Source: Frateuria edaphi
GTDB lineage: Bacteria; Pseudomonadota; Gammaproteobacteria; Xanthomonadales; Rhodanobacteraceae
Direction: 5' to 3'
Assembly: GCF_021117405.1 (NCBI RefSeq)
Contig: NZ_CP088251.1
Coordinates: 434,001 to 498,000, forward strand
DNA length: 64,000 nucleotides
Part shown: piece after piece, positions 17,731 through 25,594 of the stretch
Layout of the letters: each line of letters starts with the position of its first letter
How positions within the stretch are numbered: position 1 is the stretch's first letter
Program-made: the position numbers and the translations under genes
The notes under the pieces: generated by a model
What the model was told of the DNA's origin: nothing
What the model saw: the letters and a program-made list of their open reading frames with translations, nothing else
Databases searched by the model: none

Positions 17731-17794
17731 GCGGGGCGGGCTTCAGCCCACCGCTCTTCCGCGATCCGGGCGGCGGGCTGACGCCCACCCTACG
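17731..17794. repeat. Dispersed paired-hairpin palindrome, copy A
   Basis: The first arm contains GGGCTTCAGCCCACC and the second, about 15 bases on, GGCGGGCTGACGCCCACC followed by CTACG. Each arm can form a small hairpin, and the two arms are inverted relative to each other. It lies between dusB and the CdsA-like gene. Copies B (25536-25594), C (30996-31052) and D (60477-60539) have the same plan. Confidence 0.75.
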
Positions 17795-17801
17795 AAGGGC
17801 A

Positions 17802-18743
17802 TCACATCAATGCGTAATGCACGACGTGGAAGAACACCGGCGCGGCGAAGCTGACCGAATCGAGCCGATCCAGCATGCCGCCGTGCCCCTCGATCATGTG
17901 TCCCCAATCCTTGGCACCCAGGCTGCGCTTGACCGCCGACAGCGCAAGTCCGCCCAGGAAGCCCGCGATCACGATGACCAGCGACATCCCGGCCGAGCCC
18001 CAGAACGAGAACGGCGTGATCCACCACAGGCACGCGCCCACCGCCACTGCGCACAACCCACCGCCCACCAGACCCTCGACCGTCTTGGACGGGCTCACCG
18101 ACGGCGCCAGCTTGCGCCGCCCGAACAGCTTGCCGACCACGTACTGGAACACGTCGCTGATCTGCACCACCAGCAACAGGTAAAGCAGCAGCAACAGGTT
18201 CTGTCCTTCGTAGCCGGGTACGTGCAGCAGCAACACCGCGGGCGCATAGCTGATGCAGTAGACGGTGAGCATCAGGCCCCACTGGATCTTGGTGGTGCGC
18301 TCCAGGAACGACTCGGTATCGCCGCCCAGCGCGGTGATCGCCGGCAGCAGCAGGAAGCCATAAACCGGAATGCAGATCGCGAACAGCCCGTACCAGTCGA
18401 TGCCGATCAGCCAGTACTGCAGCGGGATCGCCAGATAGAAGCACAGCACCAGCGGCAGGTGGTCGCCGCGACGGGTCGGCGTCAGCGTGAGGAACTCGCG
18501 CAGTGCGAAGAACGAGGCCAGCGCGAACAGCACCAGCGTGGCGACGCGCCCGAGCAGGAAGCAGACGCAAAGGATCGCCACCATCCACCACCAGGCGCCG
18601 ATGCGGGCATTCAGGTTGGCGATGACCTCGCGCGAGCCATCGCTGCGCGCGCGCCGCGCCAGCGCCCAGCCGACCAGGCTCGCCACCACCAGCAACGCCA
18701 GCACGGCGCCCATCACGGTCCAGAATTTCTGTTGCGGGCTCAT
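17802..18743 (-). CDS. CdsA-family phosphatidate cytidylyltransferase
   Basis: This 313-residue polytopic inner-membrane protein has about eight hydrophobic segments. It makes CDP-diacylglycerol from phosphatidate and CTP. The C-terminal family signature is clear: SDVFQYVVGKLFGRRKLAPSVSPSKTVEG, then LGAKDWGHMIEGHGGMLDRLDS, with the conserved Lys and Asp residues. The start is fixed by an ATGA overlap with the stop of the upstream acyltransferase gene. It is the last gene of a three-gene cassette with a CDP-alcohol phosphotransferase and a PlsC-like acyltransferase, reminiscent of the E. coli ynbA-ynbB pair. The main housekeeping cdsA usually sits near bamA and rseP, so this is probably a second, specialised copy; that is an inference. 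Confidence 0.9.
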   Translation of the reverse strand: MSPQQKFWTVMGAVLALLVVASLVGWALARRARSDGSREVIANLNARIGAWWWMVAILCVCFLLGRVATLVLFALASFFALREFLTLTPTRRGDHLPLVLCFYLAIPLQYWLIGIDWYGLFAICIPVYGFLLLPAITALGGDTESFLERTTKIQWGLMLTVYCISYAPAVLLLHVPGYEGQNLLLLLYLLLVVQISDVFQYVVGKLFGRRKLAPSVSPSKTVEGLVGGGLCAVAVGACLWWITPFSFWGSAGMSLVIVIAGFLGGLALSAVKRSLGAKDWGHMIEGHGGMLDRLDSVSFAAPVFFHVVHYALM

Positions 18744-19339
18744 GCCAGCTCCACCACCGCCGCGTGGGCGCGTTGCAGGAAGGTTTCCTTGTCCTCGCCC
18801 TCGGCCAGGCGCAGCGCGCGGCCGAAGCGCACCATGCAGGTCAGCGGCACCGGCAGCAGGCTGCCCTTGGGCATCGCGCGGTGCAGCGTGTCCAGGTAGA
18901 CCGCCACCAGCTCGGCCTGCGGATGGCGCTGGGCCAAGTGGTAGAGGCCGGCCTTGAAGGGCTGCGGCAGGGGATCGGGGCTGCGTGTGCCTTCGGGAAA
19001 GATGATCAGCGAGTCGCCCGCGGCCAGCGCTTGGCACAAGGGTTCGAGCGGATCTCCTTGGCGGCGCTCGCGATCGCGCTCGATGTACACGGCGTGGAAG
19101 CCGTGCTCGGCGATGAAGCCGCGCAGTCCACCCTTGCCCCAGTAGTCGCGCGCGGCGACCGGTCGCGTGCGCTGGCGCAGCAAGGGCGGCAGTGCGGCCC
19201 ATAGCGCCAGCGTGTCCAGGTGGCTGCTGTGGTTGGCGAAGTAGATGCGCTGCACCGGCTTGGGCTCGCAGCCGAGCCAGCGGCCGTGCGCGCCGACCAG
19301 CAGGCGCACCAGGCCGACCAGGAGCCGCGAGGTGATCAT
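18740..19339 (-). CDS. PlsC-like 1-acylglycerol-3-phosphate acyltransferase
   Basis: The protein has 199 residues. The HX4D catalytic motif is NHSSHLD (about 36-42) and the glycerol-phosphate binding motif is FPEGTRS. A hydrophobic N-terminal segment (about 4-16) can anchor it to the inner membrane. It would acylate lysophosphatidate, or a related lyso-lipid, to phosphatidate, the substrate of the cytidylyltransferase encoded next. ATG 19339 overlaps the stop of the upstream CDP-alcohol phosphotransferase and its own stop overlaps the next start, so the three proteins are translationally coupled. It is shorter than E. coli PlsC (245 residues). Acyl donor and preferred acceptor are not evident. 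Confidence 0.87.
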   Translation of the reverse strand: MITSRLLVGLVRLLVGAHGRWLGCEPKPVQRIYFANHSSHLDTLALWAALPPLLRQRTRPVAARDYWGKGGLRGFIAEHGFHAVYIERDRERRQGDPLEPLCQALAAGDSLIIFPEGTRSPDPLPQPFKAGLYHLAQRHPQAELVAVYLDTLHRAMPKGSLLPVPLTCMVRFGRALRLAEGEDKETFLQRAHAAVVELA

Positions 19340-19956
19340 GCGCCGGCGTCCTTTAGCCGCTCTGCGATCGCGCGGGTGCGCGTCACGCAGGTCAGCGCCG
19401 AGCCGATCGCGATGATCGCCGCGGTCGCCAGCAGGATCGGCTGGCGCCACGCCGGCAGCAGTGCCACCAGTACCAGCGCGATGCCGAGCAGCCACATGCG
19501 ATGCGGCTTGGCCATGGGTCCGCGGAAGTCCTGCGCTTGGCCCAGCGCGCCGCCCAGCGCGCGGATGTAGGCGGTGAGCGCGGCCAGCAGGGCGGCCAGC
19601 CAACCGAGCCAGGGCAGCGCGATCGCGTAGCCCAGCGCAACAAGGAACAACGAATCGGCCAGCCGATCGGGCAATTCGTTGTACAGCGCCCCGGTCGCGG
19701 TGCCTTTGCCGCCTTCGACGGCGACCATGCCGTGGAACAGGTTGCACAGCAGCCGCAGCAGGATCGCCAGCGCGCAAAGCAGCGCGCCGACCGCGCCGGG
19801 CAGGGCGAGCAGCGTCCAGGCGCCGGCCAGCGCGAACAGCACGCTGAGGAGGGAGATCTGGTTGGGCGTCAGCTGGCTGCGTGCCAGTACTTCGGCGATG
19901 CGCTGCGTCCAGCCGCTACCGCGCACGGCAATCGGGCGTCGATTGGCGTCCTGCAT
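19336..19956 (-). CDS. CDP-alcohol phosphotransferase-family membrane protein with degenerate motif
   Basis: The protein has 206 residues and about six transmembrane helices. The start is ATG 19956 with GGGGGA seven bases upstream; an earlier ATG at 19983 is possible. The family catalytic motif is D-G-x2-A-R-x8-G-x3-D-x3-D, whose Asp residues bind metal and CDP-lipid. Here the segment reads FHGMVAVEGG...GALYNELPDRLADS: the first Asp is His, the Arg is Val, and Asn stands where the third canonical position would be, although two Asp follow. The nucleotides at 19726-19741 confirm the His codon (CAC). It heads the cassette with PlsC-like and CdsA-like genes, which would supply CDP-diacylglycerol. 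It may use a different alcohol, rely on shifted Asp residues, or be inactive. Confidence 0.8.
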   Translation of the reverse strand: MQDANRRPIAVRGSGWTQRIAEVLARSQLTPNQISLLSVLFALAGAWTLLALPGAVGALLCALAILLRLLCNLFHGMVAVEGGKGTATGALYNELPDRLADSLFLVALGYAIALPWLGWLAALLAALTAYIRALGGALGQAQDFRGPMAKPHRMWLLGIALVLVALLPAWRQPILLATAAIIAIGSALTCVTRTRAIAERLKDAGA

Positions 19957-20017
19957 GGCGTGTCCCCCGTGGCCTGCGCGCATGCTAGCGCGAGCACGGA
20001 AAGGCGGGTTGTCAGGC

Positions 20018-21121
20018 TCAGCCGCGGCGTTTTGTGCGCGCGCGCCAGAACAGGAAGCCGGTCACCAGGAAGAACGGCGGCAGCAGGCCGGAGACGATCA
20101 CCAGCGCGTGCCAGAGCGGCCCGGTGGTGCCGGCGTGCACCGGATAGATCGCATTGTTCACCTGCACCCCGGTGTCGGCGCGGGTGGCGTCCGACGTACC
20201 GAGCACGCGTGCGTCATACGGGTCGATCCAGATGATGCTGCGCCCGGTCGGGTTCCACTCGCCCGGCACACGGGCGCGAAGGGTCACGCGACCGTCGCGT
20301 GCATCCGGGAAGGTCAGCCGCCCCAGCGTCGCGCCCGGCAGCGCCTGTCGCGCGGCGGCAAGCACGGCAGTCCAGTCGATCGGACCCTGCCGCAGGCTGA
20401 TGGTCGCTGGCTGCGGCGCCTCCGGCGCGTCGCCGAACAAGTCGTGCAGCGCTTGCCGGGTGCCCGCGTGGTAGCACATCAGCGTGCCAGTGAGGGTCAC
20501 CAGCAGCACCACCGGCAGGCTCAGCGCCCCGAAGCTGCGGTGCCAACTCAGCCAGCGCCGCACCGGCGGCTGCGCGTGAGGCTTGAGGTGTGCCAGGAAT
20601 CGTCCGCGCCCGGGCCACCACAGCACCACGCCCGACACCAGCATGAACAGGCTGAACCAACCGATCACGCCGAGCCAGGTTTCGCCCGCATGACCGGCGA
20701 GCAGGTGCGTGTGCCAGTCGCGAAGGGCGAGCAACGCATCGTTGCCTGGCGTGCGGGTGAGCAGCAACTCGCCGTTGGCCGGATCGAGGTAGCGCCGCAC
20801 GCCGCCGTTGAAGTAGAGCTGCCATACCGGCAATTCCGTGACCGGCAGGTCGGCGCTGCGCAAGCCCCTTGGCGACCACTCGCGCGCGATGCGTTCCAGC
20901 ACCGTCGCTTCCTGCGCCGGCGTGGGCAGGGTGTGCGCGGACATTTCCGGATGCAGCGTGCGCAGCAACGGCCCCTGCAGTGCCAGCACGCTGCCGCTCA
21001 AGGCGATCAGCGCGTACACCGTTCCCAGGCTCACGCCCAGCCACAGGTGGAGCTTGCGGAGCCAGTGGCGGATCCCGCGGGAGGAGTGCGGCGGCGCGGC
21101 CTGATGGACGACCTCGCGCAT
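20018..21121 (-). CDS. PepSY-associated transmembrane protein (iron-uptake linked)
   Basis: This 367-residue inner-membrane protein has a helix at about 25-48, a PepSY-like periplasmic region, a helix near 170-190 (WLGVIGWFSLFMLVSGVVLWWPGRG), a further helix after SWHRSFGALSLPVV, and a final one near 340. This is the PepSY-TM (PiuB-like) plan. These proteins accompany TonB-dependent siderophore receptors and are thought to act in ferric-siderophore reduction or handling at the inner membrane; the reaction is not firmly established. ATG 21121 lies two bases beyond the stop of the receptor gene, so the two are one operon under the Fur box at 23274-23292. The ATG at 21121, not any upstream codon, fits the membrane topology. 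Confidence 0.87.
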   Translation of the reverse strand: MREVVHQAAPPHSSRGIRHWLRKLHLWLGVSLGTVYALIALSGSVLALQGPLLRTLHPEMSAHTLPTPAQEATVLERIAREWSPRGLRSADLPVTELPVWQLYFNGGVRRYLDPANGELLLTRTPGNDALLALRDWHTHLLAGHAGETWLGVIGWFSLFMLVSGVVLWWPGRGRFLAHLKPHAQPPVRRWLSWHRSFGALSLPVVLLVTLTGTLMCYHAGTRQALHDLFGDAPEAPQPATISLRQGPIDWTAVLAAARQALPGATLGRLTFPDARDGRVTLRARVPGEWNPTGRSIIWIDPYDARVLGTSDATRADTGVQVNNAIYPVHAGTTGPLWHALVIVSGLLPPFFLVTGFLFWRARTKRRG

Positions 21122-21123
21122 GC

Positions 21124-23244
21124 TCAGAACACCTGCTGCCAGGCGAGGGACATGGTGCGTCCGCGGCCGGCGAAGTACGAGTCGTCGTCGCCGACCGTCT
21201 GCGAGACGTAGTTGATGTACTGCTTGTTGGCGAGGTTCTGCACGCCCAGCGTCCACTCGCCCGCGGTGCCGGCGTGCCACTTCAGGTAAGCGTCGGCGGT
21301 GACGTAGCCGTCGAAGTGCGCGGTGCGCTCGCCCAGCGTGGCGAAGTCGCGGCTGGCCAGACGCGAGAGCTGCAGATAGCTCGACAGCGCACCGTTCCAG
21401 CGCTGGGTCCATGAAAGGTTCAGGCGGTTCGGCGCGATGTTGGCGCCATCGAGGTCCGAATCCACCCGGCCGTCGCCGTCGCGGTCGGAGCGGCCGTGGT
21501 TGATCGCGTAGGAGGCGTCCAGCCGCGTTCCCTCGCGCGGCGTCCAGCCGGCGCGCGCTTCCCAGCCGCTGATCTCGGTGCGCTGGCGTGCCACGTTGTA
21601 GACCTGGTTGGGCGCATCGAAAACGAGCAGGGCGCCGAGCTTCGATGCGGACGTCCAGTAGCTGATGCGCGCGTTGAACGCCGCGCCCGCGTACTCGGCG
21701 CCGGCCTCGCGGTTGTCCGACACCACGGGCTTGAGGTCGAGGAAGTCGTTTACGCGCTGGCCCGGCGTGCTGATCGCGCGCAGTACGCGGCCGACGTCGG
21801 GCAGGGTGTAGCCCTCGGCATAGCTGGCGAACAAATTGAGCGTGTCGGTCAGGTACCAGACCGCGCCGATGTTCGGCAGCGTCTTCTTGAAGCTGCGCGA
21901 GCCGCCGTCGACGGTCACGCCGCCATAGGACGCCAGCGTGCGGAAGGTCGGCACTTCCAGCCGGCCGTGTTCCTGGCGCAGGCCGGCATTGATCGACACC
22001 ACCTGCAGCGGCCAGTACTCGGCCTGCAGGAAGGGCGCCCAGCCGGTGTAGGTGCTCGGCGGGACCCAGTTGCGGTTCGTCTGCACCAGCGACTGGTGGG
22101 TGCGGTCGCGGTAGCCGTCGGCGCCGGCCAGCACGGTCAGCCTGTCCTCGAGCAGGCCGCGGCGCGACCACGACAGCCGCGCGCCGTCCTTGACCGATTC
22201 GTTCTGCGACTGGTCGAACACCACCGCGCCGTAGGCCGGGTCCTGGAAGGTACCGAAGGTGCCGCCGCCGAACAGCTCGCGGTTGCGCTGGTGGTAGAGC
22301 TGCGCGCGCAATTCGCCGTCGGCCAGGTGCGGGTCGCGGTAGTCCAGGCTCGTGGTCAGCACGCGATTGCGCGGCGCCTCGCCCGGCTGCTTTTCACGGA
22401 CGGAAGTGGTGGGAATGCCCGCGTCCATGTCGCCGGGGACGGCGGTGTAGTCGCCGTTGCCCTGCAGGTCGAAGCGGTTGGCGGTCAGCTGCAGGCGGCG
22501 CTCGCCGGCGAAGGTGTACCCGAGCTTGGCGAAGCCGTCCCGGCTTTTCGAATCCATCAGGTCGCCCTGGGTGCCGTCGACACCGATCAGCCGGCCGTGC
22601 GCGTCCGAATACATGCCGCGCTTGCGCCAGGAGGCGCCAGCGACCAGGTCGAACGCACCCGATCGCGCGCCGACCAGCCAGGCCGCGCCGTAACCCAGGC
22701 CATCGGCGCCTTGGGTCGGCGCACTCGCATCCAGCGTGACTTCCTGGCGGATGCCGTCCTTCGCCGGGGCGTGCTTGGTGATGATGTTGATGATGCCGCC
22801 CGCGGCTCCGAGCCCCTGCAGCGAGTTGGAGCCTTCCACGATCTCGATCCGCTCGATCATCGCCGGGTCGATGGTGTAGCCATCGCGCGAGCCGTTGCGC
22901 AGCGGGCTGGACTGCGGCACGCCGTCGATCATGTAGAGCGGGTTGCGCCCGCGCAGAGTCTGGCCGCGCACCGAGAGCTTCTGCGTCGATGGCGCGAAGG
23001 AGGGCACCAGCGCGCCGATGGCGTCGCCCAGGTCCGGCGTGATGGCCAGCTGGTTGGCGAGGTCCTGTCGGTCGATCACGGTGATCGTCATCGGCAGCGC
23101 GCCCTGGCTGCGCGGCAGGCGCAGGGTGCTCTGGGAAACCTCGACCCGCTCCAGGTTGGTCGCCTGCTGCGCGTCCGCGGCGTGCAGCGGGGCCGCCAGG
23201 GCCAGGGTCAGGGCGAGCGCGAGCGGGCGTACGGACGACGACAT
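21124..23244 (-). CDS. TonB-dependent outer-membrane siderophore receptor
   Basis: This is a 706-residue outer-membrane beta-barrel. A signal peptide (about 1-23, ALTLALAAPLHAADA) leads to a plug domain (about 50-160). The plug carries TITVIDRQDLANQ, LSVRGQTLRGRNPLYMIDGVP and IERIEIVEGSNSLQG, and a 22-strand barrel follows. The chain ends in an aromatic residue (SLAWQQVF) as required for barrel insertion. The ribosome site GGAGG lies six bases before ATG 23244 and a Fur box lies just upstream. Co-transcription with a PepSY protein supports ferric-siderophore import. Which siderophore cannot be told; no siderophore biosynthesis genes are in the window, so a xenosiderophore is plausible. TonB and ExbBD are not encoded here. 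Confidence 0.92.
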   Translation of the reverse strand: MSSSVRPLALALTLALAAPLHAADAQQATNLERVEVSQSTLRLPRSQGALPMTITVIDRQDLANQLAITPDLGDAIGALVPSFAPSTQKLSVRGQTLRGRNPLYMIDGVPQSSPLRNGSRDGYTIDPAMIERIEIVEGSNSLQGLGAAGGIINIITKHAPAKDGIRQEVTLDASAPTQGADGLGYGAAWLVGARSGAFDLVAGASWRKRGMYSDAHGRLIGVDGTQGDLMDSKSRDGFAKLGYTFAGERRLQLTANRFDLQGNGDYTAVPGDMDAGIPTTSVREKQPGEAPRNRVLTTSLDYRDPHLADGELRAQLYHQRNRELFGGGTFGTFQDPAYGAVVFDQSQNESVKDGARLSWSRRGLLEDRLTVLAGADGYRDRTHQSLVQTNRNWVPPSTYTGWAPFLQAEYWPLQVVSINAGLRQEHGRLEVPTFRTLASYGGVTVDGGSRSFKKTLPNIGAVWYLTDTLNLFASYAEGYTLPDVGRVLRAISTPGQRVNDFLDLKPVVSDNREAGAEYAGAAFNARISYWTSASKLGALLVFDAPNQVYNVARQRTEISGWEARAGWTPREGTRLDASYAINHGRSDRDGDGRVDSDLDGANIAPNRLNLSWTQRWNGALSSYLQLSRLASRDFATLGERTAHFDGYVTADAYLKWHAGTAGEWTLGVQNLANKQYINYVSQTVGDDDSYFAGRGRTMSLAWQQVF

Positions 23245-23273
23245 GACAGCCTCCAGCGGGGAAGGCTGTGCAT

Positions 23274-23292
23274 GCTAATGAAAATGATTCTC
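23274..23292. promoter_or_regulatory. Fur box upstream of the TonB-dependent receptor
   Basis: The 19-mer GCTAATGAAAATGATTCTC agrees with the Fur consensus GATAATGATAATCATTATC at 15 of 19 positions. It lies 30-48 bases upstream of the receptor start codon, where Fur-Fe2+ would block transcription under iron sufficiency. Confidence 0.85.
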
Positions 23293-23324
23293 AACAACAA
23301 GCAAGAAATGACGCGCGACTGCGG

Positions 23325-24593
23325 TCAGATGCCTGCCTGATGCCCCAGGTTTGCCCGAGCCGCATTCTCCGGAATGTGCTTGTGGCGGAACAGGATCACG
23401 AACAGCACCGCCACCACCAGCGCGTAGCCGGCGAAGCTCAGCCAGATGCCATGCCACAGCAGCGCGCCGTCCGGGGCGGTGAAGAACCGTTCGATCACCT
23501 GCCCGCTGATCGAGCTGCCCAGCACCGCGCCCACGCCGTTGGTCATCAGCATGAACAGGCCCTGCGCGCTGGCGCGGATCTTCGGGTCGGCCTGGCCCTC
23601 GACGAACAAGGAGCCGGAGATGTTGAAGAAGTCGAACGCCATGCCGTAGACGATGTTCGACAGGATGATCATCCACAAAAGTTCGGCCGGGTTGCCGTAG
23701 GCGAACAGGCCGAAGCGCAGCACCCAGGCGACCATGCTGATCAGCATCACGGTCTTGATGCCGAAGCGCTTGAGGAAGAATGGGATCGCCAGGATGAACA
23801 GCGTTTCGGACATCTGCGAGATCGACAGCACGATGTTCGGATAGCGCACCGTGATCAGGCCTTTGTACGCATCGATCTTGCCGAAGTCGTGCAGGAAGGT
23901 GTCGCCGTAGGCGTTGGTCAGCTGCAGCGCGGCGCCCAGCGCCATCGCGAACAGGAAGAACACCGCCATCTTGTAGTTCTTGAACAGCGCGAACGAGCGC
24001 AGGCCGAGCACGTCGACCATCGAGGTGTGGCGCGTATCGCGCGGCGGGCAGGCCGGCAGCGAAAACGAGTACAGACCCAGCAGCACGGCCGCGATGGCCG
24101 CGATGCGGAACTGGTCGGGCGAGGTTTCGATGTGCAGCAGGCTGATCGCCCACATCGCCGCGATGAAGCCGACCGTGCCCCACACGCGGATCGGCGGATA
24201 CACCTTCACGATGTCCACGCCCTCGGTCTTGAGCGCGTTGTAGGCCACCGTGATCGAGAGCGCGATGGTCGGCATGTAGAAGCACATGTTGACCAGCATC
24301 ACCCAGAACAGCGTGGATGGGTTGTCGATCGTCGGCACGATGAAAAGCATCAACGCGCCGCCCAGGTGAAGGATGCCGTACAGGCGCTCGGCGTTGATCC
24401 ATTTGTCGGCGATGATGCCGGTGATCGCCGGCATGAACAGCGAGGCGATGCCCATGGTGGAGAAGATCGCGCCGAACTCGGCGCCGCCCCAGTGGCGGGT
24501 CTGGAACCAGTAGGCCCCGATGGTGGTGAGCCACGAACCCCACACGAAGAACTGCAGGAAGTTCATCACGATCAGACGCAGCTTGATGTTCAT
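23325..24593 (-). CDS. NupG/XapB-like nucleoside:H+ symporter (MFS)
   Basis: This 422-residue protein has twelve predicted membrane helices. The N terminus (MNIKLRLIVMNFLQFFVWGSWLTTIGAYWF) is strikingly like that of E. coli NupG. The conserved RVWGTVGFIAAMW and the paired WGSW and GMAFDFFNISGSLFVE segments fit the nucleoside:H+ symporter branch of the major facilitator superfamily. It should take up nucleosides across the inner membrane. The gene lies upstream of the receptor on the same strand, but the Fur box sits between them, so they are probably separate units. No nucleoside hydrolase or phosphorylase gene is adjacent, so substrate specificity is by homology only. Confidence 0.88.
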   Translation of the reverse strand: MNIKLRLIVMNFLQFFVWGSWLTTIGAYWFQTRHWGGAEFGAIFSTMGIASLFMPAITGIIADKWINAERLYGILHLGGALMLFIVPTIDNPSTLFWVMLVNMCFYMPTIALSITVAYNALKTEGVDIVKVYPPIRVWGTVGFIAAMWAISLLHIETSPDQFRIAAIAAVLLGLYSFSLPACPPRDTRHTSMVDVLGLRSFALFKNYKMAVFFLFAMALGAALQLTNAYGDTFLHDFGKIDAYKGLITVRYPNIVLSISQMSETLFILAIPFFLKRFGIKTVMLISMVAWVLRFGLFAYGNPAELLWMIILSNIVYGMAFDFFNISGSLFVEGQADPKIRASAQGLFMLMTNGVGAVLGSSISGQVIERFFTAPDGALLWHGIWLSFAGYALVVAVLFVILFRHKHIPENAARANLGHQAGI

Positions 24594-24897
24594 GGCGCAA
24601 AGTCCCGCATGTGCTTTTTCCCCTGCAAAAGCCGCGGGACGAGGACCCTGGCTGCAAAGTTGGGCAGGTTAGAGAAAGGGATGCGGGCGGGCAAGGCGCG
24701 GCGCAGCGTGTGCGCTCACCTCCGTGCTGACCAACCCATCCCGCCCGACCTTGGCTTGGGGGACGGCAACAGACCGTCCAAGGCGCAGGTGAAAGCCTCG
24801 GCTGCTTCCCTTCGAGGGAGCGCCAGGTGGAGGGGGTACCCGCAAGCAGGGCGCGACCCCCACTAGACTGACCGCACGCCGCACCGAACGAAACGCC
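24594..24897. other. Spacer between divergent transporter genes, nothing recognised
   Basis: These 304 bases separate the NupG-like and LysE-like genes, which diverge, so both promoters should be here. I see no convincing -35/-10 pair, operator palindrome or small gene. The sequence includes short GC-rich inverted repeats such as CTTCCCTTCGAGGGAG (about 24804-24819) of unknown role. Confidence 0.5.
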
Positions 24898-25521
24898 ATG
24901 CACCTGTTCCTCACCATTGCCCTCGTTCATCTGGTCGCGCTGCTCAGTCCCGGCCCCGATTTCTTTTTCGTCTCGCAGACTGCCGTCAGCCGCTCGCGCA
25001 GACAGGCGCTTTTCGGCGTGCTGGGCATCACCCTGGGAATCACGTGGTGGTCGGCGCTGGCGCTGCTCGGCCTGCAGCTGGTGCTGCACAGGCTGGCATG
25101 GCTGCAACAGGTGATCGCCATTGCCGGCGGGTCGTACTTGGCTTGGATGGGGTTGCGCATGCTGCGTGGTGCGTTTACGCAAGCGTCGGTGACGCATGGC
25201 GGTACGGCCGCCATGCCGGGCGGCGAACTGGCCACGCTGCGCGCCGGACTGCTGACCAACCTGGCCAATCCCAAGGTGGTGGTCTATTTCGGGAGCGTGT
25301 TCTCGGCCTTCCTGGGCGAGGGCGTGGATGTGGCGACGCGTTGGGGCTTGTGGGCGCTGATCGTGGCCGAGACGTTCAGCTGGTTCGCGCTGGTGGCTGC
25401 GTTCTTCGCCTTGCCGGCGATGCGTCGCGGTTACCTGCGGCTGGCGCGGTGGATCGATGGCCTTGCCGGCGCGGTGTTTGTCGCCTTTGGCTTGCACCTC
25501 ATCCTCGCCCGCCGCGGCTGA
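24898..25521 (+). CDS. LysE/RhtB-family amino-acid exporter
   Basis: This 207-residue inner-membrane protein has six predicted helices. The family motif LLSPGPDFFFVSQTAVSRSRRQA is at about 14-37, followed by G-rich helices (GVLGITLGITWW) and the TNLANPKVVVYFGSVFSAFL segment near 120. All are typical of LysE/RhtB translocators, which export homoserine lactone-like compounds, threonine, lysine or other amino acids. The substrate cannot be assigned. It is monocistronic, convergent with the uracil-DNA-glycosylase-like gene, and a copy of the dispersed palindrome lies in between. Confidence 0.88.
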   Translation: MHLFLTIALVHLVALLSPGPDFFFVSQTAVSRSRRQALFGVLGITLGITWWSALALLGLQLVLHRLAWLQQVIAIAGGSYLAWMGLRMLRGAFTQASVTHGGTAAMPGGELATLRAGLLTNLANPKVVVYFGSVFSAFLGEGVDVATRWGLWALIVAETFSWFALVAAFFALPAMRRGYLRLARWIDGLAGAVFVAFGLHLILARRG

Positions 25522-25535
25522 TCCATCAGGACGCA

Positions 25536-25594
25536 TAGAGTGGGCCTCAGCCCACCACTCCACCGAGGCCTGATGGGCTGAAACCCATCTACGG
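25536..25594. repeat. Dispersed paired-hairpin palindrome, copy B
   Basis: The arms are GTGGGCCTCAGCCCAC (6-bp stem) and GATGGGCTGAAACCCATC (6-bp stem), inverted relative to each other and followed by TACGGG. It lies in the convergent gap between the LysE-like and uracil-DNA-glycosylase-like genes, overlapping the end of the latter, and could act as a terminator for both. Confidence 0.75.
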
